Assembly (NCBI GenBank): GCA_959599615.1
Contig: CAUGKA010000011.1
Coordinates: 1 to 23,434, forward strand
DNA length: 23,434 nucleotides
Direction of reading: 5' to 3'
From: an uncultured Collinsella sp.
Lineage (GTDB): Bacteria; Actinomycetota; Coriobacteriia; Coriobacteriales; Coriobacteriaceae
In this document: piece by piece, positions 1 through 8,938 of the stretch
How positions within the stretch are numbered: the stretch's first letter is position 1
Layout of the letters: each line of letters opens with the position of its first letter
Position numbers and translations under genes: made by a program
Notes under the pieces: generated by a model
What the model saw: the letters and a program-made list of their open reading frames with translations, nothing else
What the model was told of the DNA's origin: nothing
Database searches by the model: none

Positions 1-1
1 T

Positions 2-53
2 CGGCACTTAGGGACGTTCCTTTTGTGCCGGCAGTTAGGGACAGCCCTTGCCG
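2..53. repeat. Tandem short palindromes with TTAGGGAC cores (REP-like)
   Basis: Two adjacent inverted repeats lie just beyond the gltD stop. CGGCAC at 2-7 pairs with GTGCCG at 25-30, and CGGCA at 29-33 pairs with TGCCG at 49-53. Each loop contains TTAGGGAC, and the second has a nested stem, AGGG (37-40) with CCCT (45-48). The layout resembles a dispersed REP-type palindrome and could also serve as the 3' end of the gltBD transcript. The element may continue beyond the left edge. Family membership is inferred. Confidence 0.5.
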
Positions 54-83
54 ATTCGATTGTTGAATATCTCCGTGACTACT

Positions 84-1565
84 TTACAGCTCCAGTGCCT
101 CGGCGACTTCGGCTGCGCAGGCCAGGGCATCGGCCATGGCACTCACCACGAGCGAGCTGCCGTTGCGGGCATCACCCGCCACATACACCGGCGCGGCATC
201 CGCGGCGACGCCCTCCGTGCGAGCCGCGAGATGCGAGCCCTCGGCAGCCATCACCGGCAGCGGACGACCAGCGGTGGCAACAGGCACGCTCACCGCATCG
301 AACACACCGTACTCCGGACCCGTAAAGCCGCAGGCGATGAGCACCAGCTGCGCTGGCACCTCGTGCTCGGAGCCCGCGATGCGCTCGGGCTTTCCCGCCG
401 ACCAGTCCAGATCGACCACGCGCAGACCCGCAGCCGCACCCTTCTTGTCCAGCAGCACCTCGAGTGTATCCACGGCCCAGGCACGCATCTCGCCACCCAT
501 CGCAGCGATAGCCTCCTGCTGGCCGTAATCGGTCTTCTTAACGTTGGGCCACTGCGGCCAGGGGTTGCCTGCCGCGCGCTTATCGGGCGCAGCCGGCAAG
601 AACTCAAACTGGCGCACGCTGCGCGCGCCCTGACGCACCGCGGTACCCACGCAGTCGTTGCCGGTATCGCCACCGCCAATGACCACGACGTCCAGGCCGC
701 GTGCGTTCACCGCGGGCTTGCCGCCATCGAGCACCGAGACGGTCGAAGCCGTCAGGTAGTCCACGGCATACACCACGCCCGGGGCATCAATGTTCGCAGC
801 CGAAAGTCCACGCGGAGCACGGGCGCCGGCAGCCACCACGGCGGCGTCAAAGTCGTCGAGCCTGGCGGTAACCTTGGGATCGCTCACGTCGGCGCCCAGC
901 TCAAACACAATGCCTAGCTCGCGCATGAGCGCCACGCGACGCTCGACCACGGACTTCTCGAGCTTCATGTTAGGAATGCCGTACATGAGCAGACCGCCCG
1001 GGCGGTCGTCGCGCTCAAACACCGTCACGCGGGCGCCACGACGTGCAAGCTCCCATGCCGCCACCAGACCAGCAGGACCGGAGCCCACCACGGCAACCGC
1101 GGGTGCGCCCTCCCCTGCCGGCTCAAAGCGACGCGGACCGCCATTTGCCCACTCATGGTCGCTGATCGCGCGCTCGTTGTCGTGGATCGTCGTGGGCTGG
1201 CCATCGACCGAACCCAGGTTGCACGCGGCCTCGCACAGTGCCGGGCACACGCGGCTCGTGAACTCAGGCATGGGCGAGGTGAGCGACAGGCGCTCGGCAG
1301 CCTCATCCCAGCGGCCGCGGTACACCAGCTCGTTCCACTCGGGAATCAAGTTGTGCAGCGGGCAGCCGCTCGGACGTGCCTTGCCAAAGCTCGCGCCCAT
1401 CTGGCAAAACGCCACGCCGCACATCATGCAGCGGCTCGTCTGGGCACGGCGCGCGTCGTCGTCGATCTCCACGTACAGCGGATCGAAATCGCGGCTGCGC
1501 TCCTCCACGGGGCGAAGCTCGTGGGTCACGCGATCGATATCAAGAAAAGCACCGGGCTTACCCAT
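84..1565 (-). CDS. gltD: Glutamate synthase small (beta) subunit
   Basis: This 493-residue protein is the NADPH-oxidising, FAD-binding subunit of bacterial glutamate synthase; it passes electrons to GltB so that glutamine and 2-oxoglutarate become two glutamates in the cytoplasm. The N-terminus has the cysteine clusters expected for the [4Fe-4S] centres: C46, C49, C54 and C68, then C107, C111 and C115 in VCPALCEAACNLG. A first dinucleotide fold has VVGSGPAGLVAAWELARRGA (FAD) and a second has VVIGGGDTGNDCVGTA (NADPH). Length is normal for the family (about 480-490). The ATG lies 5 bases after the gltB stop codon, so the two form one operon with gltB first. The stop is TAA. Confidence 0.96.
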   Translation of the reverse strand: MGKPGAFLDIDRVTHELRPVEERSRDFDPLYVEIDDDARRAQTSRCMMCGVAFCQMGASFGKARPSGCPLHNLIPEWNELVYRGRWDEAAERLSLTSPMPEFTSRVCPALCEAACNLGSVDGQPTTIHDNERAISDHEWANGGPRRFEPAGEGAPAVAVVGSGPAGLVAAWELARRGARVTVFERDDRPGGLLMYGIPNMKLEKSVVERRVALMRELGIVFELGADVSDPKVTARLDDFDAAVVAAGARAPRGLSAANIDAPGVVYAVDYLTASTVSVLDGGKPAVNARGLDVVVIGGGDTGNDCVGTAVRQGARSVRQFEFLPAAPDKRAAGNPWPQWPNVKKTDYGQQEAIAAMGGEMRAWAVDTLEVLLDKKGAAAGLRVVDLDWSAGKPERIAGSEHEVPAQLVLIACGFTGPEYGVFDAVSVPVATAGRPLPVMAAEGSHLAARTEGVAADAAPVYVAGDARNGSSLVVSAMADALACAAEVAEALEL

Positions 1566-1570
1566 GGCAC

Positions 1571-4500
1571 TTACGCCTCCTTCTTGGTCGAAGCAACAGA
1601 GCTGGCAGCCACGGACGCAGCACCCGCAGCACCGCCCGCAACATCGAAGCGAGCAACATCCGCGTCACTCGCGCGACCGGTCACGATGTCAAACGCCAGC
1701 TCCTCGGCCTGCGCATGCGTCTTGCCGGCAGCCTCGCCCGCGGCGACAATCGCCAGCACGCGCTCATACTCGGTCGGAATGACCTTCACAAAGTGCTTAC
1801 TCATCGTCTCAAAGCTGTAGAGCAGCTTGATGCCGCGTGGGCTCTGTGTCGCGTCCACGTGCTCCTGGATGAGCTCGCGAATCTGCGCCAGCTCGCCGGC
1901 CGTCGGGGCCTTGAGCTCAACGCTCTCGTGGTTCACGCGGGCATCGAGCGTGCCGTACTGGTCAAAGACATAGGCCACGCCGCCCGTCATACCGGCGGCA
2001 AAGTTCTGCCCGACCTCGCCCAGGATGAGCGCCAGGCCGCCCGTCATGTACTCACAGCCGTGGTTGCCGCAGCCCTCGACCACCACGGTGGCACCGGAGT
2101 TACGCACGCCAAAGCGCTGACCTGCCAGGCCGTTAATAAAGCCGCGGCCGCTCGTGGCACCAAAGAACGCCACGTTGCCCACGATAATGTTCTCGTCGAA
2201 CTTGTAGGTCGCATGCGGGTTGGGGCGCACAGACACCTCGCCGCCCGAAAGGCCCTTGCCAAAGTAATCGTTGGCGTCGCCGCACACGTTGAGCGTAATG
2301 CCGCGCGGCAGGAAGGCGCCAAAGCTCTGACCGGCCGAACCGTCGCAGTCGATGGTGATGGAGCCGGCGGGCAGGCCCTCGGGATGTGCTTTGGTCACCG
2401 CATTGCCCAAGATGGTGCCCACGCAGCGGTTAACGTTGGCGATGTCGGCATGGAAGCGAATCGGGCGCAGGTGCGCACGGGCATCGGCCGTGTAGGGCAC
2501 GAACAGCGTGGAGTCGAGCGTCTTGTTGAGCTCCCTGTCGGCAGCCATCTGCGGCAGGAAGTGGCGACCGTCGGCACCCGGAATATGGGCACCGAACTCG
2601 CAGGTCGCGCTTGCCAGCACGGGCGACAGATCCAGCAGGTTAGCCTTGCGGTTGCCCGGGACCTCGATCTGGCGCAAGCACTCGGGATGGCCGACCATCT
2701 CGTCGACGGTGCGGAAGCCCAGGCTCGCCATGACCTCGCGCAGCTGCTCGGCAACAAAGAGCATAAAGTGCTCGACATGCTCGGGCTTGCCGCGGAAGCC
2801 GCGACGCAGGCGACAGTTTTGCGTCGCGATGCCGGCGGGGCAGGTATCCTGCTGGCAGTCGCGCTGCATGAAGCAGCCCATCGAGATGAGCGGCATGGTC
2901 GCAAAGCCAAACTCCTCGGCGCCCAGCAGGCAGGCGACGGCAACCTCGGTGCCGTCCATGAGCTTGCCGTCGGCCTCGAGCACCACGCGTGAGCGCAGGC
3001 CGTTTTGCAGCAACGTCTGCTGGGCCTCGGCAAGGCCAAGCTCCAACGGCAGTCCCGCATGCCAGATAGAGTCGCGCGCAGCGGCACCCGAGCCGCCGTT
3101 GTGGCCACTGATCAAGATCTTGTCGGCAGCACCCTTGGCCACACCGGTGGCGATGGTGCCGACGCCGGCCTCGCTGACCAGCTTGACCGACACGCGCGCG
3201 CCGGGGTTGGCGTTCTTAAGGTCGAAGATGAGCTCGGCTAGGTCTTCGATAGAGTAGATGTCGTGATGCGGCGGAGGCGAGATCAGGCCGATGCCGGGCG
3301 TGGACTGACGGACCTCGGCGATCCAGGGGTAGACCTTCTTGCCGGGGAGGTGTCCGCCCTCGCCGGGCTTGGCGCCCTGGGCCATCTTGACCTGAATCTC
3401 GAAGGCGCTGCACAGGTAGCGGCTCGTCACGCCAAAGCGCGCACTTGCCACCTGCTTGATCGCGGAGTTCTTTGAGTCACCGTTGGCCAGCGGGGTCTCG
3501 CGACGCGGGTCCTCACCGCCCTCGCCGGAGTTGGAACGGCCGTGCAGGCGGTTCATGGCGATGGCCATGCACTCGTGTGCTTCCTTACTGATGGAGCCAT
3601 ACGACATGGCGCCAGTGTTAAAGCGGCGGACAATGTTGAACGCGGGCTCGACCTCGTCGAGTGCCACCGGGGTACGGCCGCTGGCATTAAAGTCCAGCAG
3701 GTCGCGCAGGCGCACGGCACGACCGGTGCGGTGCAGGCGGGCGCTGTACTCCTTAAAGGTGTCGTAGCTGTCCTCACGGCAGGCGGTCTGCAGCAAGTAG
3801 ACAGTCTGCGGATCGATCAGGTGATCCTCGCCACCGAGCGGGCGCCACTTGGTCAGACCCAGCGTGGGCAGCTGATCGGGAGCCGGGCTCTTAAGGATAG
3901 CGAGCGCGGCGTCGTAGCGCTCGTTTTGCTCGCGCTCAACGTCCTCGACACCCATACCGCCCACACGGCTCACCGTGCCGACGAAGTACGCGTTGACGAA
4001 CTCCGGCGTAAAGCCCACAGCCTCGAAGATCTGCGCCGAATGGTAGCTCTGCACCGTGGAGATGCCCATCTTGGACATGATGGAGACGATACCGGCGGTC
4101 GCAGCCTTGTTGTAGTTGGCGATGCCCTGCTCGGCCGTCACGTCCAGGTCGCCGCGTGCCGCCAGATCGCGGATGCACGCATGTGCGTTGTACGGATAGA
4201 TGCCGCTCGCGGAGTAGCCCACCAGTGCCGCAAAGTCATGCGGGGACACGGCGTCGCCGCACTCCACCACGATGTCGGCAAAGGTACGCACGCCGGCGCG
4301 GATCAGGTGGTTGTGCACGCAGCCCACAGCGAGCAGCGACGGCACGGGCACCTCGCCCGCAGCGGCACGATCGCTCAACACCACGATGTTCACGCCGTCG
4401 CGGACCGCGGCCTCAACGTTCTCTGCAAGCTGCTTGAGCGCAGCCTGCAGCGCGCCCTCGCCGGCATCGCGGCGGTACACGGCACGGAAACGGTGGGTCT

Positions 4501-6268
4501 CAAAGCCCACACGGGCGATGGCGCAGATGCGGTCAAACTCCTCCTCGCTCAGCAGCGGACGCTCCAGGCGAACCAGCTGGCAGGCCGTGCGGGAATCCTC
4601 GAGCAGGTTACCGTGGTTGCCTAGGTAGAGCGTGGTCGAGGTGACCATATGCTCGCGCAGGGCATCGATCGGCGGGTTCGTGACCTGGGCGAACAGCTGA
4701 TAGAAGTAGTCAAAGAACGAGCGGGTCTTCTTTGACAGGCAGGCCAGCGGCGCGTCGATACCCATCGAAGCGAGTGGGGCCTTGCCCTGCTGGGCCATGG
4801 GACGCACGACCTCGTCGACGTCATCCCAGTGATAGCCGAGCTTGGCCATGCGCACGGCCGAGGACACCTCGGCATCCTCGGCGGGCGCGGGCGCGGCGGG
4901 CTCATCGAGCGCGTCGACGGCCAGCGTCTCCTCGGCAATCCAATCACGGTAGGGCTTTTCCTTGGCGTAACGGGCGCGCAGCTCGTCGTTGTAGATCACG
5001 CGGCCGCGGGCAAAGTCGACCTCGAGCATCTGACCCGGTCCCAAGCAGCCACTCGTCAGGATGTTCTCGGGGCGCACCTCGATGGTGCCCACCTCGCTCG
5101 CCAGCATAAAGCGGCCGTCGCGCGTCACGTAGTAGCGAGCCGGGCGCAGGCCGTTACGGTCGAGGGCGGCACCCAGGGTACGGCCATCGGTAAAGGCGAT
5201 AGCGGCAGGACCGTCCCACGGCTCCATGAGCATGGACTGGTAGGCGTCGTAGGCGCGGCGCTCCTCACTCAGGCTGTCGTTGTGGTCCCACGGCTCGGGC
5301 AGCAACATGGACGCGGCACGCGTGAGCGGACGACCGTTCATGACCAAAAACTCAAGCACGTTGTCCAAAATCGCGGAGTCGGAGCCCTCGCGGTTGATGA
5401 TGGGCATCACGCGCTCAAGATCATGCTGCAGCACGGGGCTGTACAGGTTGGGTTCGCGGGCGCGAATCCAGTTGACGTTGCCCTTGAGAGTGTTGATCTC
5501 GCCGTTGTGGATGATAAAGCGGTTGGGGTGCGCGCGCTCCCAGCTGGGCGTGGTGTTGGTGGAGTAGCGCGAGTGGACGAGTGCCACGGCCGTCTTGACG
5601 GCGGCGTCGTTGAGATCGATGAAGAAGCGGCGCATCTGCGTGGCGACGAGCATGCCCTTGTACACGATAGTGCGCGAGCTCATGGAGCAGACGTAGAAGA
5701 TCTTGTCGCGCAGGGCAAACTCGGCGTCGGCCTTCTTCTCGATGGTGCGGCGGCACACATACAGACGGCGCTCGAAGGCATCGCCCGCCGGCGTGTCGTC
5801 GGGGCGGCCCAGGAAGGCCTGCAGGATAGTGGGCATGCAGGCGCGGGCCGTCTCGCCCAGGTCGTGCGGGTCGACGGGCACCTCGCGCCAAAAGAGCAGC
5901 GGCACGCCGGCCTCGGCACAGCCCTCCTCAAACACGCGGCGGGCATCCTCTACGCCCTTGTCGTCCTGCGGAAAGAACAGCATGGCCACGCCATAGTCGC
6001 CCTCTGCCGGCAGAATCTGGCCGCACTTTTGAGCCTCTTTACGGAAAAAGTGATGCGGAACCTGGAACAAGATGCCAGCGCCGTCGCCGGTGTTCTTCTC
6101 GAGGCCCGTGCCACCGCGGTGCTCCAAGTTAACCAAAATGGACAGCGCGTCATCCAGAATCTGGTGATGGCGCTCGCCGTTGATATCGGCAAGCGCGCCG
6201 ATGCCGCATGCATCGTGGTCGAATTCGGGGCGATAAAGGCCCTGCTGCTGAGCGGAATCTGCCTGCAT
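1571..6268 (-). CDS. gltB: Glutamate synthase large (alpha) subunit
   Basis: This 1565-residue protein is the large subunit of glutamate synthase (GOGAT). The N-terminal class II glutaminase domain follows a short propeptide; FDHDACGIG places the nucleophile at C21, which in the family becomes the mature N-terminus after cleavage. A central domain leads to the FMN-binding synthase barrel, with ISGHNGGSGAAARDSIWHAG and the [3Fe-4S] motif CFMQRDCQQDTC near residues 1130-1145. The C-terminal GXGXG beta-helix region follows, with repeated glycine-rich turns. The ammonia made by the glutaminase is known in this family to be channelled to the synthase site. The ATG is preceded by GGGAGGA at good spacing. 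The gene starts a gltB-gltD operon and is divergent from gpmA. The final 30 residues are rich in Ala and Ser. Confidence 0.97.
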   Translation of the reverse strand: MQADSAQQQGLYRPEFDHDACGIGALADINGERHHQILDDALSILVNLEHRGGTGLEKNTGDGAGILFQVPHHFFRKEAQKCGQILPAEGDYGVAMLFFPQDDKGVEDARRVFEEGCAEAGVPLLFWREVPVDPHDLGETARACMPTILQAFLGRPDDTPAGDAFERRLYVCRRTIEKKADAEFALRDKIFYVCSMSSRTIVYKGMLVATQMRRFFIDLNDAAVKTAVALVHSRYSTNTTPSWERAHPNRFIIHNGEINTLKGNVNWIRAREPNLYSPVLQHDLERVMPIINREGSDSAILDNVLEFLVMNGRPLTRAASMLLPEPWDHNDSLSEERRAYDAYQSMLMEPWDGPAAIAFTDGRTLGAALDRNGLRPARYYVTRDGRFMLASEVGTIEVRPENILTSGCLGPGQMLEVDFARGRVIYNDELRARYAKEKPYRDWIAEETLAVDALDEPAAPAPAEDAEVSSAVRMAKLGYHWDDVDEVVRPMAQQGKAPLASMGIDAPLACLSKKTRSFFDYFYQLFAQVTNPPIDALREHMVTSTTLYLGNHGNLLEDSRTACQLVRLERPLLSEEEFDRICAIARVGFETHRFRAVYRRDAGEGALQAALKQLAENVEAAVRDGVNIVVLSDRAAAGEVPVPSLLAVGCVHNHLIRAGVRTFADIVVECGDAVSPHDFAALVGYSASGIYPYNAHACIRDLAARGDLDVTAEQGIANYNKAATAGIVSIMSKMGISTVQSYHSAQIFEAVGFTPEFVNAYFVGTVSRVGGMGVEDVEREQNERYDAALAILKSPAPDQLPTLGLTKWRPLGGEDHLIDPQTVYLLQTACREDSYDTFKEYSARLHRTGRAVRLRDLLDFNASGRTPVALDEVEPAFNIVRRFNTGAMSYGSISKEAHECMAIAMNRLHGRSNSGEGGEDPRRETPLANGDSKNSAIKQVASARFGVTSRYLCSAFEIQVKMAQGAKPGEGGHLPGKKVYPWIAEVRQSTPGIGLISPPPHHDIYSIEDLAELIFDLKNANPGARVSVKLVSEAGVGTIATGVAKGAADKILISGHNGGSGAAARDSIWHAGLPLELGLAEAQQTLLQNGLRSRVVLEADGKLMDGTEVAVACLLGAEEFGFATMPLISMGCFMQRDCQQDTCPAGIATQNCRLRRGFRGKPEHVEHFMLFVAEQLREVMASLGFRTVDEMVGHPECLRQIEVPGNRKANLLDLSPVLASATCEFGAHIPGADGRHFLPQMAADRELNKTLDSTLFVPYTADARAHLRPIRFHADIANVNRCVGTILGNAVTKAHPEGLPAGSITIDCDGSAGQSFGAFLPRGITLNVCGDANDYFGKGLSGGEVSVRPNPHATYKFDENIIVGNVAFFGATSGRGFINGLAGQRFGVRNSGATVVVEGCGNHGCEYMTGGLALILGEVGQNFAAGMTGGVAYVFDQYGTLDARVNHESVELKAPTAGELAQIRELIQEHVDATQSPRGIKLLYSFETMSKHFVKVIPTEYERVLAIVAAGEAAGKTHAQAEELAFDIVTGRASDADVARFDVAGGAAGAASVAASSVASTKKEA

Positions 6269-6450
6269 CGCGATCCTCCCCTAGATATTAGACAGTCAGT
6301 TGAATAGGCATACTATGAGCATCGCCGGCCCGTTGTGTTTCCCACCCGTTTCGAAACAATCGCGTAACGCGCGACCTGCGAGTGGGTGCCGCCGAGCTCA
6401 AGGGCGGCAACAAGGCGCCCAAGTTCGGCTTGTAAGCTCACCGCTTCAAA
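6269..6450. other. gltB upstream region, no gene seen
   Basis: This is the gltB-proximal third of the 538-base divergent spacer between gltB and gpmA. It must hold the gltBD promoter, but I see no convincing -35/-10 pair. A perfect palindrome GTTTCGAAAC (6348-6357) lies about 80 bases upstream of the gltB ATG and is a possible operator. A hairpin GCCGCC (6388-6393) with GGCGGC (6403-6408) follows. On the plus strand the stretch ending in a TAA at 6433-6435 reads as a plausible protein C-terminus (AAELKGGNKAPKFGL), but it has no start or upstream body. Confidence 0.4.
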
Positions 6451-6669
6451 CATCTCAATCTGTAACAAGAGGAGCCGATTTTGGCGCCTAGATGTTACAG
6501 ATTGAGATTTTCTGCAGGACGGTTTTGGTTTGTCTCGATCTGTAACACGAAGGGCCGGTTTTGGCGGCAAACTGTTACAGATCGAGACATTCCATAGGAC
6601 CATTTCTTCCTGTCTCGATCTGTAACACCTAGGCCCAATTTCCATCCCTCGTTGTTACAGATCGAGACA
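6451..6669. repeat. Hairpin array 1: three 59-bp palindromic units with exact 80-bp period
   Basis: Three units begin at 6451, 6531 and 6611. Each has a left arm of the type TCTC(A/G)ATCTGTAAC, a 27-base loop, and a right arm GTTACAGAT(T/C)GAGA. Units are separated by 21-base spacers that all contain GGAC. Arm pairs are 6452-6466 with 6494-6508, 6531-6546 with 6574-6589, and 6611-6626 with 6654-6669. Unit 1 has A/T where units 2 and 3 have G/C at the same stem position, so the pairing is kept while the sequence changes. The loops share a GGnCCnnTTTT-like core. The array sits upstream of the gpmA promoter. Its function is unknown. Confidence 0.93.
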
Positions 6670-6725
6670 TTTCGGCAGCCCCCTTTCACCATCCCATTCA
6701 AATACAACAATTTTGTTAGTCTTGG

Positions 6726-6754
6726 TTAACTTTTAAGCTTAAAACGGGTATCCT
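6726..6754 (+). promoter_or_regulatory. Predicted gpmA promoter
   Basis: TTAACT (6726-6731) and TATCCT (6749-6754) are separated by exactly 17 bases in an otherwise AT-rich segment, about 52 bases upstream of the gpmA ATG. Each box matches the vegetative sigma consensus at four of six positions. It lies 57 bases after the last arm of hairpin array 1. Confidence 0.5.
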
Positions 6755-6806
6755 TTGCGACGTCAAGCAAACGACACGCACACCGTGCCAGATCAAGGAG
6801 GCCCCT

Positions 6807-7580
6807 ATGGCGCACCAAGCAGACCAGCAGACGATGCAACTTGTCCTTATCCGTCACGGAGAATCCGAGTGGAACAAACTCAACCTGTTCACCGGCTGGA
6901 CCGACGTAGAACTCACCGACACGGGCCGCGAAGAAGCCGCAGCAGGCGGTCGAGCCCTCAAAGAAGCCGGTTTCGACTTTGACGTCTGCTACACCTCGCG
7001 TCTCAAGCGCGCAATTCACACCCTCGACATCGTGCTCGGCCAAATGGATCGCGAGTGGTTGCCCGTCATCAAATCCTGGAAGCTCAACGAGCGCCACTAC
7101 GGAGCGTTGCAGGGTCTCAACAAGGCCAATGCCGCGGCGGAGCACGGCGACGAGCAGGTGCTCATCTGGCGCCGCTCCTTCGATGTCTGCCCGCCGGCGC
7201 TCGAGCCGGACGACGCGCGCGATCCCCACACCCAGGAGCAATACCGTGATGTCGCGCCCGATCAGCTGCCCTATACCGAGTGCCTCAAGGACACGATCGC
7301 CCGCGCCTGGCCTTATTTCGAAGACGAGATTCGCCCCCAGATGCTCGCCGGCAAGCGCGTACTCATCGCCGCACACGGCAACTCCCTGCGCTCACTCGTC
7401 ATGAAGCTCGAGCACCTCACGCCCGAGGAGATCCTCAAGGTCAACATCCCCACCGGCGTGCCGCTCGTCTACACCTTCGACACCGATTTCAACGTCCTCG
7501 ACAAGCGCTACATCGGCGACCCGGCGACCATCGCCGCCAAGATCGACGCCGTGGCCAATCAGGGCAAAGCACACAAGTAG
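6807..7580 (+). CDS. gpmA: 2,3-bisphosphoglycerate-dependent phosphoglycerate mutase
   Basis: This 257-residue cytoplasmic enzyme interconverts 3- and 2-phosphoglycerate in glycolysis and gluconeogenesis. The catalytic histidine is H17 in LIRHGESEWN, and NLFTGWTDVELTDTG, YTSRLKRAI and LNERHYGALQGLNKA follow. The second histidine is in AAHGNSLRSLVMKLE. These are signature blocks of the cofactor-dependent (dPGM) family. Length is slightly above the usual 230-250 because of a nine-residue N-terminal lead. AAGGAGG at 6795-6801 sits five bases before the ATG. An Nramp transporter gene follows 75 bases downstream on the same strand, so cotranscription is likely. The stop is TAG. Confidence 0.97.
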   Translation: MAHQADQQTMQLVLIRHGESEWNKLNLFTGWTDVELTDTGREEAAAGGRALKEAGFDFDVCYTSRLKRAIHTLDIVLGQMDREWLPVIKSWKLNERHYGALQGLNKANAAAEHGDEQVLIWRRSFDVCPPALEPDDARDPHTQEQYRDVAPDQLPYTECLKDTIARAWPYFEDEIRPQMLAGKRVLIAAHGNSLRSLVMKLEHLTPEEILKVNIPTGVPLVYTFDTDFNVLDKRYIGDPATIAAKIDAVANQGKAHK

Positions 7581-7655
7581 CCCCAACCCAAAACCGACGC
7601 GTGGCGCCGCACGGCCCAGATGCGACGTCACGCCGCCCATACACAGGAGCGCACC

Positions 7656-8912
7656 ATGCTCAACCATCTCAAACAACACTTTGGTTCCCGGCGCACCGGC
7701 GGTCACGGAGGCCTAGACATTGCGCGGCATATCGGCCCCGGGCTGCTCGTGACCGTCGGCTTTATCGACCCGGGCAACTGGGCCTCCAATATGGCCGCGG
7801 GCTCGCAGTTTGGCTACGCGCTGCTGTGGATCGTCACGCTGTCCACGATTATGCTCATTGTGCTGCAGCACAACGCGGCGCACCTGGGTATCGCCACGGG
7901 CGCTTGCCTTGCCGAGGCCACGACACGTTACCTCCCCCGCTTCGTTGGACGCACGGTACTCGCCAGTGCCTATCTCGCGACTGTCGCCACCGCCATGGCC
8001 GAAGTCCTGGGTGGCGCGATTGCCCTTCAAATGCTCTTTGGGCTGCCCGTGCGCGCGGGCTGCGTCATCGTGGCGGCAGTATCGATGGCGATGCTCATGA
8101 CGAACTCCTACAAGCGAGCCGAACGCTGGATCATCGCCTTCGTAGGCGTGGTAGGACTCTCGTTTTTGGCCGAGCTTGCACTAGTCAAGGTCGACTGGCC
8201 GCAAGCCGCCGCAAGCTGGATCACGCCTAGTATGCCCACTGGCTCTGCTGCGATTATCGTGAGTGTCCTGGGTGCGGTCGTAATGCCACACAACCTTTTT
8301 CTGCACTCCGAGGTCATCCAATCCATGCACTTCGAAGGCCAAGGCGAGCAAGTTATCGAAGAACGTCTGCACTACGAGCTCTTCGACACGCTCTTTTCGA
8401 TGGGCGTGGGCTGGGCAATCAACTCGGCCATGGTCATCCTTGCCGCAACGACCTTCTTTGCGCACGGCATGGTCGTAGACGACCTCGCCGTCGCAGCGGC
8501 CACGCTCTCCCCCATCTTGGGCCCGGCGAGCTCGACCATCTTTGCGGTAGCGCTGCTGTTTGCGGGCCTCTCGAGTAGTGTGACGGCGGGCATGGCGGCG
8601 GGCACCATCACCGCGGGCATGTTCGACGAGGAATACGACATCCACGACCGACATTCCTCGATCGGGGTGGCGGCCTGTTTCGTCGGCGCAGTGACGGCGT
8701 GCCTGGTCGTCCCAAATCCTTTTGAAGGTCTCATCTGGAGTCAGGCGCTGCTGTCGCTTCAGCTGCCGATTACGGTCTTTGTGCTCATACGGCTCACCAG
8801 CTCACGCCGCGTCATGGGCAAATATGCCAATTCGCGCCCGCTCAACGCGCTGCTCGTAGGGATCGGTGCCATCGTGACGATTCTCGATGTCGTGTTGTTG
8901 ACAGGGATGTAA
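7656..8912 (+). CDS. Nramp-family divalent metal transporter (Mn/Fe)
   Basis: This 418-residue integral membrane protein has about 11 hydrophobic segments and belongs to the Nramp/MntH family, which couples proton movement to uptake of Mn2+, Fe2+ and related ions. The first transmembrane motif is FIDPGNWASNMAAGSQFGYA. The sixth-helix motif is VVMPHNLFLHSEV. Both metal-coordinating signatures, DPGN and MPHN, are intact; the methionine argues for a transition-metal rather than a magnesium-type member. I chose the ATG at 7656 because AGGAG lies 6 bases upstream; an in-frame ATG at 7620 has no clear ribosome binding site. The gene follows gpmA and is followed by hairpin array 2. I leave the symbol blank because several Nramp paralogues often coexist. 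The stop is TAA. Confidence 0.93.
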   Translation: MLNHLKQHFGSRRTGGHGGLDIARHIGPGLLVTVGFIDPGNWASNMAAGSQFGYALLWIVTLSTIMLIVLQHNAAHLGIATGACLAEATTRYLPRFVGRTVLASAYLATVATAMAEVLGGAIALQMLFGLPVRAGCVIVAAVSMAMLMTNSYKRAERWIIAFVGVVGLSFLAELALVKVDWPQAAASWITPSMPTGSAAIIVSVLGAVVMPHNLFLHSEVIQSMHFEGQGEQVIEERLHYELFDTLFSMGVGWAINSAMVILAATTFFAHGMVVDDLAVAAATLSPILGPASSTIFAVALLFAGLSSSVTAGMAAGTITAGMFDEEYDIHDRHSSIGVAACFVGAVTACLVVPNPFEGLIWSQALLSLQLPITVFVLIRLTSSRRVMGKYANSRPLNALLVGIGAIVTILDVVLLTGM

Positions 8913-8938
8913 TGGGGCGGGGCACCTACCCAGGCAAA

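Noticed and set aside
48..917. Long plus-strand frames opposite gltD and gltB
   Set aside because: High GC at third positions leaves open antisense frames. The minus-strand proteins have full family signatures, and the plus frames are His/Arg/Ala-rich without ribosome binding sites.
6313..6710. Open frames on the minus strand across hairpin array 1
   Set aside because: They translate the palindromes themselves, have no ribosome binding site and show repeated VSICN/VTDRD-type segments created by the repeat.
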